From: Balamuthia mandrillaris
Lineage: Eukaryota; Discosea; Longamoebia; Balamuthiidae
Length of the DNA stretch: 64,000 bases
Assembly: GCA_031835245.1 (NCBI GenBank)
Contig: JAVKOQ010000186.1
Coordinates: forward strand, 1 to 64,000
Reading direction: 5' to 3'
Below are positions 12,398-25,209 of the stretch, one piece after another (position 1 is the stretch's first letter; each line of letters begins with the position of its first letter). Position numbers and translations under genes: made by a program. Under the pieces are notes generated by a model. That model was not told where the DNA came from, searched no databases, and was given only the letters and a program-made list of their open reading frames with translations.

Positions 12398-14289
12398 TGA
12401 GCTGAGAGAATGAAGAAAACAGGGTGTAAGTACGAAGGAAAACAGCAGGATTGATGTTAGGAGGGCATTCGTAGCCCAAAGCACGGAAGTAGCCAAGGCT
12501 CTTCTTCAAAGGACCAAAGTAGGCAATCTCACCGGCCGTCATTATTATCAGGTTATCGAACAAGGAAAGGATTTCGTAAGAAGGTTGGCGTAACGCACAG
12601 AGCACCGTTCTTCCTGCATCCGCCAAAGCACGAACCACTCTTAACACCTTGGTTTGAAATAAACTCAGTTCATTGAAAGGAGATAAACTAAAGAGGAGAG
12701 TGAAAGAAAGAACGATCCGAACCGAAAGAGCTGCAGTGGCATCAAGGCCGGTGGTACACTCGTCCAACAAAATGATCTGAGAGAGCTTGATGACTTCCGC
12801 GCCGATGGTCACTCTCTTCTTCTCACCTCCAGAGACGCCACGAATGTTTTGGTCACCAACGATGGTATCCGCTCGATGAGCAAGGTTCAAGAGTTGCAAA
12901 AGAATGTCCACCTGGAAAGAAAAAAGAACGAGTTAACAGAAGAACAAGCAAAGAACGAGAAAGTGAGGAAGGAAAAGAGACTTACTCGTTCTGGACGAAG
13001 AGCAGCGTCGGCCATTCTGCAACGATGACTAAACTCGATGGTCTCTTTTACAGTCAACATTGCTGATATACATACAAGAGAGAAACAGTGAGCAGAGCAA
13101 CGAAGCGAGAAAGAAGAGAGAAGAATGAAGAAAGCAGAAAGCAGAAAGAAAGAAGAATGAAGAACGAAAAGCAGAAAGCAGAAGAAAGTAGGAAGAAGAA
13201 AAGTAAACGGGCAAAAAAAAAAACGAACGCAAATGCAAGTCCTCCTGAGTGATATAGGAGATAAGCTTGTGGTAGCGCGAGTTATCCGGCCGCTCTCCAT
13301 TGAACAACATGGTGCCCCTCACTTTGCCCTGATGGACCTGGTTGGCCAATATCTTGAAGAGAACGTCTTTGCCACAGTTGGGGCTGCCCAACACCAAAGT
13401 CATCTGCCCGGGTTTGAGGTAGAAGGTGATGTCCTTGAGGACGTTCACTTTGGTCTTTTGGTGTTTGGCCCTGAAGTTGAAGCGAGCTTTGAGCGCTTGG
13501 AGAAAGGCATTCTTGTTTTCATCTATTGTGGGCTGTTTGTTTTTTTCAAGAAAGACAGAGAAGGAGAAATGAAAGAGAAGATGAGAAATGATTCTATAAA
13601 GAAAAAAGAAAAGAAAAAGAGAGAGAAAAAAAAAAGAACAGAACTGAAAAGAACAGAAAAGAAGGAAAAGGAAAAAGAGAAAAGAGAAAGAGAAAAGAGA
13701 AAGAGAAAGAGAAAGAGAAAGAGAAAGAGAAAGAGAAAATAAGAACCTTTGCGGGGATAGCCAGTTTGACAGAGTAAAACAAGTCCTCCACGCTCACAAA
13801 CGTGGTGCTAAAGGCGGCAGGGTTCAGCTGCCCCGACTCCTGCATGGCCCGCCTCAGCTCCCTTATGTAGTCGGGCAGGGTGCTGCGGTAGGCACCCATC
13901 ATCGTGAACGAGGGCTCGGGACCGAGGTCTGCCTCCGGCCAATCCGCCTCTTCGCTCTCGGATAGTTCGTAGTCGTCCGTTTCTTCCTCGCTGGTTCCAC
14001 CGTATTCCTCATCGTCATCGTCTTCTCCACTTCTCTCTTCTTTCTTCTTCTTTTTGGGTGCGTCCTCTTCTGAGGAAGTCTCGTCCTCCTCCTCGGAAGA
14101 TGAAGAAGAACCGTCTCCGTCTCCTTGCATTTGGTCTTCCAACTTTTCTTTCATTTTTTCTGGCGGGAGCGATGTAACGGCATTACCGGTGCTGCTGTTG
14201 TGCTCGCTCTCGTCTTCCGAGGAAGAGGAAGAAGCAGAAGCAGAAGCAGAGGAGGGACGTCGGCTTTCGCTGCTGCTGCTGCTGCTCAT
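8058..14289 (-). CDS. Full-size ABCG (PDR-type) ABC transporter
   Basis: A many-exon gene with the PDR layout NBD1-TMD1-NBD2-TMD2. It starts at ATG 14289 with an acidic Ser/Glu-rich N-terminus. NBD1 has Walker A GSPNCGKD, signature [11 protein letters not shown], Walker [13 protein letters not shown] and H-loop region [11 protein letters not shown]2 has Walker [10 protein letters not shown], a diverged signature [12 protein letters not shown], Walker [13 protein letters not shown] and H-loop [11 protein letters not shown]1 shows [20 protein letters not shown] and the typical [24 protein letters not shown]2 ends in [21 protein letters not shown] and a last helix before TAA at 8058-8060. The last intron, about 8224-8600, is full of AAC/AAG repeat. 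PDR pumps export lipids and drugs across the plasma membrane. The NBD1-side ATP site looks degenerate (Asp in place of Ser/Thr after the Walker Lys, Arg in place of the H-loop His). Confidence 0.92.
8283..8560 (-). repeat. Intronic AAG/AAC microsatellite
   Basis: AAG and AACAAG units followed by about 85 bases of AAC triplets, all inside the last intron of the ABCG gene. On the sense strand this reads GTT then CTT/GTT, a pyrimidine-rich block upstream of the acceptor near 8224. Confidence 0.85.
13650..13740 (-). repeat. Intronic GAAAGA-type repeat
   Basis: Repeated AAAGAG hexamers in the first intron of the ABCG gene; sense strand CTCTTT. The same hexamer family recurs in the kaptin gene at about 43090-43330. 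Confidence 0.75.
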
Positions 14290-15093
14290 CTCGGAAAGAG
14301 AGCTCTTAGATCAAAACGCCGGCGGTGTTCTTTGTTTTCGTTAAGCGTGTGTTCTGTTCTGTTCTGTTCTGTTTGTTTCGGTCTTGGCGTACGAAAAAAA
14401 AATATTGGCTTGAGTGAGTAAGGAAAAAAAAAATAAAGGTGGCGGGAGTGACAATGTTACCGTTGTGGATATCAGTGTTGTTCACTTTTTTTTTTCAGTT
14501 CTGTAATGCTTTTATAAAGCGGCACCAAACGAGTTTCTTTTATTAATGGTGTCATTTACGGCGATTCGTTATCTCAGCGCTCGCACCCGCGGCGGAGATG
14601 GTCGGCCCGTTAATAATGTCCAAACGCTGCCCATAGCCCATGCGAAGCTCAGGCGGCCTTCGATTATCACGGCCATTTAAATGAACCGATTTTCCCGCAT
14701 TTGATTCGTTTTGGGTAAATTGCGACGAAAAAAGGGTGCTTTACGCCGATTTGACCATATCCGAATAACTCGCCGATTGGTTGCCGGGGATCGTTTTTGA
14801 ATTTTCCTACGAATTCCTGGTTGGCGGAGCTATGTGTGGGATAGTGTTTGTGTAGTGACTGGGCGTTACAACAGCAAAAAAACAAGTTTTGAGAAAGATA
14901 TCATTTCCACCAACCCACTTTCATTGGCTTCTTCGTCAGAGCTTGTTGGAGCACCTACTATGTGAAAACCGGAAAAGCAAAGACGTGCTGCCAAAGTTGC
15001 CTCTCTAAAACAGAACCAAGGTCACACCTTTTGTTCAACATTGAACTGTGTTGGGAAGCATCAAAAACATTCCTTTTATCAAAACCAAGTATA
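14290..15093. other. Intergenic between the ABCG and F-box genes, no clear gene
   Basis: About 800 bases between the 5' end of the ABCG gene and the 3' end of the F-box gene. It includes a T-run near 14487 and mixed-composition DNA. A minus-strand frame at about 14962-15115 stays open for some 50 codons and looks fairly protein-like, but the preceding exon already ends in a basic tail and stop, so I treat it as 3' UTR or chance. Confidence 0.4.
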
Positions 15094-15617
15094 TTAAGGC
15101 AAAGAGCGTCGTTTTTGTTTCTTTCTTCCACCTTTTCGGTATGTCAGCCTTGACTTTATCTTTCTGGTCTTCTTCCTCTTTTTCTTTGGCGTTTCAAATC
15201 CACAAAAACGTTCTGGGTTCTGACAAGAAGGACCAAGGATGTGAGGAGTGTCCTCATCCAACATTCCTCTGGTCATCCAAAGTACTATTTCTTGTTTTAC
15301 AGCGTAGGACACGAAGGTAAAGCTCAAGCTATACGTTCTTTCGCCGTTCATTCCTCTTCTTTTCCAAGGAGAAATGATGCTTGGGGAAGGAGAAGAGGAA
15401 GAGGAAGAGGGAGAACAACTTTCAAAAGGGTAGATTTGTTGGAAAAGGCAAGACGCGTGGACAAATCTGACGATCCCTCCCCCTATTTACATAAGAGTAA
15501 ACAATTGAGCAAATAACGAATTCGTGACATATTTGATACAAGCAAGAAGAATCCTTACCTAAGTCAACAGGAGACCTCAAAAATCCTTTTTCTGTTTATG
15601 AGAGGTGGAGAAAGAAT

Positions 15618-15657
<40 letters not shown>

Positions 15658-16032
15658 ACAGAAAAGAGGGGGAGGGGAGAGAACAGCAACACCCGGTGAT
15701 GAGTTTTTCTCCGTAAAGCACAGCATGAAGCAAAAAAGAAAAAATACCTATCAAACAAGAACAATGAATGCAAACCGAGTGATTGGTTGGTGCATGACGC
15801 AGGTAGGTATGGGTATCTAAGTAACTCCCTTGCCACGGCTGTACCATGTGGTTCTGTATGAACTGCCTGACCAAGAACTCTAACCTCCAATCCACATTTC
15901 CGTTCTTGTCCTGCGTTACCAGTGTCGTAGTCACGTCCTCCCGTATTTCGGGTATGTACCAACACACAACTTTTACTTTTTGTTGCTCAAAGAAAGGTTG
16001 CCACAAACTGTTTTCACTTGGCGGATGAGAAA

Positions 16033-16069
<37 letters not shown>

Positions 16070-16336
16070 GTGAAAGGAGCAAGCTTGAAAACAAACCGTT
16101 CTCTGAGGTTAAAATGAAAGGCCTTGGAGAGAGCAAGAGAGAGAGAGAGAGAGAGAGAGAGAGCAAGAGAGAGAGAGAGAGAGAGAGAGCAAGAGAGAGA
16201 GAGAGAGAAAGAGCAACCTGAACTCATTTGCTATCCATCGGTAAACAGAAGAAACCAAGGCCAAAGACAACAAGTCCGCCGCACTCAAATGGATGAAGAC
16301 GTAGTGCAGCAGTATTTCTTCGGGAAGCGAGTCCAT
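15094..16336 (-). CDS. F-box protein with Cys motifs and a basic tail
   Basis: ATG at 16336 begins an F-box: MDSLPEEILLHYVFIHLSAA, DLLSLALVSSVYRWIANEFS, then LWQPFFEQQ after a (CT)n-rich intron of about 205 bases. Reading the intron as one unit restores the canonical W...L.....LW F-box end. Downstream are WYIPEIREDVTT, VRQFIQNHMVQPWQGSYLDT, HSVCIHCSCL, a small exon (EKGFLRSPVDL) and a last exon containing GGGIVRFVHASCLFQQI, a Ser/Pro run, VKQEIVLWMTRGMLDED and a strongly basic C-terminus ending KKQKRRSLP at 15094. F-box proteins link substrates to SCF ubiquitin ligases. The C..C and H..C pattern could bind zinc, but I do not recognise the domain. Exon joins in the 3' half are phase-consistent but not verified. 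Confidence 0.68.
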
Positions 16337-16501
16337 ACTGTTGTGGTGGCGAAGCTTTTTTCGGCTTGCTTGCCTGGCCTTTTCACTCTTTGCTGTCGGT
16401 GTCGCTTTAGCGGTCCACAAAAATCATTCCAGGAAAAATGTTCTTCCGCTATCGGTCCGCTCTCTCTCTGCCTCTTGCTCTCTCTCTCTCTCTCTCTCTT
16501 G

Positions 16502-16533
<32 letters not shown>

Positions 16534-17120
16534 TTGCTCTCCTCTCTCTTCTCTGTGTCATGGTTGATCAACTAGCTCAGTCGAGGGTGGTGCCGAGTGG
16601 TCGAGGGGAGGTCCCCACTGCGGGCACGTCGGAGGTTGGCGTGTGATGATATGACGGATATATATATTATATATTCATATCTGGCGGCACAGCCGTAGCA
16701 GGGGGGGTGGAAGGCGTCGACGAGGGCAACCCCCGAGCAAAGCATTGAATAGGTCATTTGGTTGGTGGTGAGCAGAAGTCACGCAAGAAAGACAAAGGGC
16801 TTTACCGTTCGGGTCTTCTTCCTCTCTTTGGCTTCAAGCTATCTCGGAGCCACCCGCAGAACGGCCCTGAGCACCCGGCACAAAGGGCCAAGCCGAGGGA
16901 GGGGCGGGTCTTCATCCATGGAGTGGAGGATGAGAGCAGAGGGAGACTCTTAAAGGTAATGTCTCTCCCACAATGCAAACCGGCGGCTCGTGGGTAGGTA
17001 TTTATTGCGGGCAGGGAGGACCCTGCCGACCATCAAGAGCGAAGCAATACGGATGATGCAACGTTCAAAGCGTCGTATTGCCCCCTGCCTCTTCTCTCCT
17101 CTTCCAAACACACACCTTTC
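16337..17120. other. Gene-poor spacer with CT repeat and GC-rich stretch
   Basis: CT repeats at about 16463-16530 are upstream of the F-box gene. From 16570 to 17100 the DNA is GC-richer with no convincing reading frame. It contains GCCGAGTGG at 16592-16600, matching part of a tRNA A box, next to a small possible GGGG/CCCC hairpin at about 16605-16616, but no T arm follows. A structured RNA is possible; I could not match SRP, RNase P or snRNA signatures. Confidence 0.4.
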
Positions 17121-17205
17121 GTGGGTTCGAATCCCACCCCCACCAAAACAACCTACACACCGGTGGGGTGGCCGAGTGGTTAAGGCGTTCAACTTGAGAT
17201 TGAAT
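17121..17205 (+). tRNA. Candidate permuted tRNA-Ser(UGA), 3' half before 5' half
   Basis: The 3' part comes first. T stem GTGGG (17121-17125), loop TTCGAAT, stem CCCAC, then acceptor strand CCCCACC (17138-17144) and A at 17145. After 17 bases comes the 5' part: acceptor strand GGTGGGG (17162-17168), TG, D stem GCC with loop GAGTGGTTAA and GGC, G, anticodon stem TTCAA, loop CTTGAGA with anticodon TGA (17195-17197), and TTGAA (17200-17204). The two acceptor strands pair perfectly over 7 bp. T, D and anticodon stems are all perfect. The A box (TGGCCGAGTGG) and B box (GGTTCGAATCC) are both intact but in reversed order. No T arm lies downstream of the 5' half, and no matching 5' half lies upstream of the 3' half. 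The long variable arm expected for Ser, and a clear bulge-helix-bulge splice site, could not be located; base 73 would be A rather than the usual eukaryotic Ser G. Two adjacent truncated tRNA copies are the alternative. Confidence 0.5.
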
Positions 17206-17701
17206 TTACTTCGTTTACATGGGGGAGGGGGGAGGCGTAAGAGAGGCAGCAATTTACTTCGAAAAATCCTTTCCGAAAGCTTCACCCTGGGGCCGCTCGG
17301 GTGGAAACGCTCCAGTGTACCCCCTTGGGTATCGCGGCGCTTGACGCAAACATCACTTGCTTCCTCTTGTTTTTTTTTTCCCTTCTTTCAGCTACTACCA
17401 CCTACTTGGTTTCTTTCTCACCCTCTTTCTTTCTCGCCAGGGTGGGTGGTTGGTTGGCTAGTCAAAACAAAGACTTTCGAAAAAAATGTTTGAAGAACAC
17501 ATACTTACTCAGTGTCAATCTTCTCTGCTTTCTTTCTTCCATTCACCCAGCAAGGCCATGAGTGAAACTGATGTCAGCACCCCTGGAAAAAGGATATTGT
17601 TTCAATGTCGACACGATGGTGACGTCCGTTTCTTTTTCTGGCCGCAAAGAAAGAAAGCACCCTTGGGAGAAGATTGACGAACAACGAGGAAGGAGGACGG
17701 G
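17206..17701. other. Spacer between the tRNA candidate and leucyl-tRNA synthetase
   Basis: Contains an exact 11-base direct repeat, AATTTACTTCG, at 17203-17213 and 17251-17261. The first copy overlaps the 3' end of the tRNA 5' half. A purine-rich block lies between the copies. The rest is mixed DNA with short open frames and no recognisable gene. Confidence 0.5.
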
Positions 17702-21835
<4,134 letters not shown>

Positions 21836-22131
21836 AAAAAGGTTTCTTTCTTCTCCTTTCTTTCGTTTTCTTTCTTCTTGTTCTTGTTGTTGTTCTTCTT
21901 GTTCTTGTTCTTCTTCTTCTTCTTCTTCTTCTTCTTCTTGTTCTTCTTGTTGTTCTTCTTGTTCTTCTTCTTCTTCTTCTTCTTCTTCTTCTTCTTCTTC
22001 TTCTACGTTCTCGTCGTTTCTTCCTTCCTTCCCTTCACTTCCTTGTCGTTTCTTCTGTTCTTTTGCTTAAACGACCTATCAAACAAAATTACATCAAAAT
22101 TTTATTCACTTTCTTTGTTCTTCTTCGTTTT
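21836..22131. repeat. CTT microsatellite between convergent genes
   Basis: TTC/CTT triplets with GTT interruptions run from about 21875 to 22003 in the short gap between the 3' ends of the synthetase gene and the minus-strand membrane-protein gene. No coding signal. Confidence 0.7.
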
Positions 22132-23008
22132 TCAGGAAGGGCTGTGCTCAGCTGAAGCAGAGGAACCGAATAACAGAGACTCATCAAATAACATTCCAAG
22201 CAACCCGCCTTTCTCGTTTTGGAGCAACAACAGCTGCGCCATCAACAGAGCGACAATCAGCACTGCTATGGCCACGCCCATTTTCGACAACCATCCTTTT
22301 CCTCTGCCCTTACTTGTACCTTCTTCTCCTCTTTGTTCTGTTTCTGTTTCCATTTCTTCCACTTCAGAAATCTTTCGTTTTGCCTCTTCCTCTTCTGCTT
22401 CTTCTTTATAATCTTTATCTTCTTCCGCTTCTTCTTCGTAGTTCTCTTCTTCTTCTTCTTCCTCTTCCTCGTGTTGTTGGTGAGAGCGGTGTTGGCTGAA
22501 GCGGTCGAGCTCCTCGAATTTTTGGGAGAGCGGTTGCAAGAGTTTGATCTTGGGGGGCATCGTGAAGGAGAAGGGCTGCGTCTTTTTTTCTTCAAAGCCT
22601 AGTCGCTCCAGCAGTTCCACCTTTGGATTTGTTTGGGATTTGAGAAGAGAAAAAGAAAACAGATTAGTAACAAATAAAAAATAAAAAATCATAATAAATC
22701 TTTTTTGCCGTTTAATAGAAAGAAACAGAGGAAAGGAAAGAGAGGAAAGAAGAAAATAAAGAAGAAGAAAAAAAATGAAAACAATAGAAACAAAAGAGAC
22801 AAAGAAGAGGCAATAAGAAACGATCAGAATAAAACCATTCGCTCTTTGCGTTCAAGGCCCCAACTCCAACGGCAGATCGAAAGCCTTGTTTTCAGCACCG
22901 CGCGGCAGCCTTGTGGCCACGAACGCCCGCAGCCATTGGAGGTCCTCCGGGAAGGCCGCCTGATGTTGGTACAGCTCGTACACTGTCATGCCCTTCATTT
23001 CTTGTTGT
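22132..23008 (-). CDS. Small acidic protein with C-terminal membrane segment
   Basis: Two likely exons. The first starts at ATG 23008 (MKGMTVYELYQHQAAFPEDL, then LQWLRAFVATRL). The second runs about 22621-22132 (VELLERLGFEEKKTQPFSF, PPKIKLLQPLSQKFEELD), followed by a long Glu-rich stretch, a basic patch GRGKGWLSK and a hydrophobic helix MGVAIAVLIVALLMAQLLLL. The protein continues some 30 residues after that helix, so it is a single-pass protein with a short C-terminal side. I do not recognise the family. The natural donor after LPLE does not fit the phase of the only acceptor (one base off), so the exon join is unresolved. Confidence 0.5.
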
Positions 23009-23357
23009 TTTTTTTTTTATTTTTCTTTTATCGTATTTTAAAAGCAAAAAAAAGGAAATGGAAAAATAGCCGTTACAAAATGCCGTTAAATATGGAAATT
23101 TCAATTATTCGCGAGTTTTCGGTGTCGACCAATTCACCAAAACCTTAAGCAACCTCTTAGCCTTCCATCCTAATAGGAGTTTAGTTCAGCAGTAGTAAAT
23201 GACCACCACTTGAGATGCCAAGGTGCACAAGATCCATTTAAATGTCGAACCTAATATCAAATTGACCACAGAATCTATTTCATCCTAATATGTTATAATT
23301 TGTTATTATGCCGACATAAGGGACAAAAAATACAAAGAGAGAAAGCAAAAACTTGAA
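23009..23357. other. Divergent intergenic region, AT-rich
   Basis: About 350 bases between the divergent starts of the membrane-protein gene and GET4. AT-rich on both ends, with no repeat or RNA gene that I can see. It presumably holds both promoters. Confidence 0.5.
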
Positions 23358-23973
23358 ATGGAGGCACCGAAGAAGCCAACGACCAGGCAGTCCACAAAGA
23401 AAGGCTTGAGCCGTCTTCAGAAGAAGATGGAGGAGGGCAACTTTTATGAAGCCCAACAACTCGTTAAGCTTTTACTTCACAGGTTTACCTTTTGTTTTGT
23501 TGATTGTTTTGAGAGAGAAAAGAATCCATTCATTCATTCGTTTTGTGTTGATCTTTGTTTTTTTTTTTCGATGCAGATTTTCTTCGCAAAAGAACTTGAG
23601 TGAGGCTGAAAACATTTTGCTGTCTGGCATGGACTCTATGCTCGCCCACCAGCAGCACAGGAATGCCTCAGAGCTGGGGCTGCTCCTCGTGAAGCTCTAC
23701 TCGGAGAACCATGTGGCTTTGGCGGAGGAGAAGAAGGCCCTTTTGCTCGCGCAGTACGAAAAGTACCCTCCTGAGGTGGACGAGGGCAAAGTGGAGTTCC
23801 TCAAAGCGGCCATCAAGTAACTCTTTCTCTTTCTCTCGTTCTCTCTCTCTCTCTCTCGCTCTTTTGTTCTTCTTCTGCTGCTTCCTCACTCGTCTGCTTT
23901 AGAGCTTGTTATTTGTATTCGTTCCTCTCTTCTCTCTCTTTCCCTTTTGTTACTGCAATGCATTCGTATTGTG

Positions 23974-24013
<40 letters not shown>

Positions 24014-24725
24014 CCTCTCTTGCTCCCTCCACTTTCTTTGCTCATTCTTTTTCTGTTGCTTCTCCTTGTCCCTGCCTGCGTTGTAGGTACTCCACCAAAG
24101 CAGAGAGCAATAGCAACACGCCTAATGGCGAGCCTCGCTTCCACAACGCGCTGGCCTCCTACTTCTTCCATGTCACAAAGGACTGGGGTCAAGCCCAACG
24201 CCACTTTGTGCGCAGCGGCAATCCACAGGGCTTCACGGAGATGCTGCTAGCAGCGGCAGAAGAGGGCGGCAACTTGGAAGTCGAGGACGACCTCTTCCTT
24301 GCTCGCGCCGTTCTTCAGTACCTCTGCCTCTCCAACTGGAAGGACGCCATCACTCTTTTTCAGCTCTATTGCGCAAGCCATCCGGCGGCCGCAACCTCGC
24401 CGCTCTCCAACTTTATTCGCTTTCTTCTCGCCACTGTACAGCATAGAACGGCGGGAGCGACCTTTCAAACGCTGCGCACCAAATATAAGCCCTCCATTCA
24501 AAGAGACCCTACTTTTGAACAGGTTTGGTTTCTTCTTTGAAAAAACCTTTTCTTATTCTTTTGATTCTAACGTTATTGTAACCAAACAAACAGTATTTGG
24601 ACAGAATAGGAGAAATCTTCTTTGGAATAAAGCCACAAACGCAAGCCGGCGGATTGGGAGGTCTGTTGAATGGATTCCTTCAGGCCTTCCTGTCTCCTGA
24701 AGAAAACGAAGGTTCCTCTTCTTAG
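23358..24725 (+). CDS. GET4: GET4/TRC35 homologue, tail-anchored protein targeting
   Basis: ATG at 23358, three introns. The spliced protein follows the GET4 alpha-solenoid: LSRLQKKMEEGNFYEAQQLV, NLSEAENILLSGMDSMLAHQ, SELGLLLVKLYSE, LASYFFHVTKDWGQAQRHF, FLARAVLQYLCLSNWKDAIT, SNFIRFLLATVQ, TLRTKYKPSIQRDPTFEQ and YLDRIGEIFFGIKPQTQAGG followed by LGGLLNGFLQAFLSPEE. The last intron (about 24522-24592) is needed to join EQ to YLDRIGEIFFG. Stop TAG 24723-24725. GET4 pairs with GET5/UBL4A to hand tail-anchored membrane proteins from SGT2/SGTA to GET3 for insertion into the ER. Confidence 0.92.
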
Positions 24726-25209
24726 TTGGCTAAAATCCTCTCATCTGAATAAAAAAACAGCATATCACAACAGGACCATTCTTCTTCTGCTTCCGCTGCT
24801 TCAACCTCTTCCTCTTCTCTTCTCTTCTCTTGTTCTCCCTCTCTCTTCCTCTCTCTCCCCTCTCCCTCTTGCGCGCGCTCTCAAGGCTTGTGCCGCACAA
24901 GGTCTCCTTATGCTTTCTCCTCTCCTCCCTCTCCCTCTCCCTCTCCCTCCCTCTCCCTCTCCCTCTCCCCTCCCTCTCTCTCCCTCTCTCCCCTCCCTCC
25001 TCTCTCCTCTCTCTCTCTCCTTTCCTCTCCTCTGCATTCTCTCTCTCTTTGCTAATCTCTTGTGCCCATAGAGCATTCGGGTTAAGTTAACGACGAAGCA
25101 AAACCTCGGGTAAGCAATCCGATCCTTTTATGGAGAAGAGCTGACTGTGGTTGCTTTTTAACATTTTAGGAAGCCTCGGAGAGTAGGTTCGTCCCTTCGA
25201 AGAAGAAAG
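24726..25209. other. Pyrimidine-rich intergenic region
   Basis: About 480 bases between GET4 and the protease gene. 24780-25065 is almost pure C/T on the + strand with a short GC-rich break at 24870-24900. No reading frame of interest; it is probably promoter and 5' UTR of the protease gene, possibly with a 5' UTR intron. Confidence 0.5.

Noticed and set aside
14962-15115. Minus-strand open frame of about 50 codons (FDASQHSSMLNKRCDLGSVL)
   Set aside because: It looks protein-like, but the F-box gene already ends in frame just upstream, and no acceptor links the two.
16105-16120. A tiny six-base exon in the F-box gene (AGAACG)
   Set aside because: A single larger intron joins the F-box end in phase and gives the canonical LW residues, so the micro-exon is not needed.
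16570-17100. Possible SRP, RNase P or snRNA gene in the GC-rich spacer
   Set aside because: None of the conserved boxes of these RNAs could be matched by eye.
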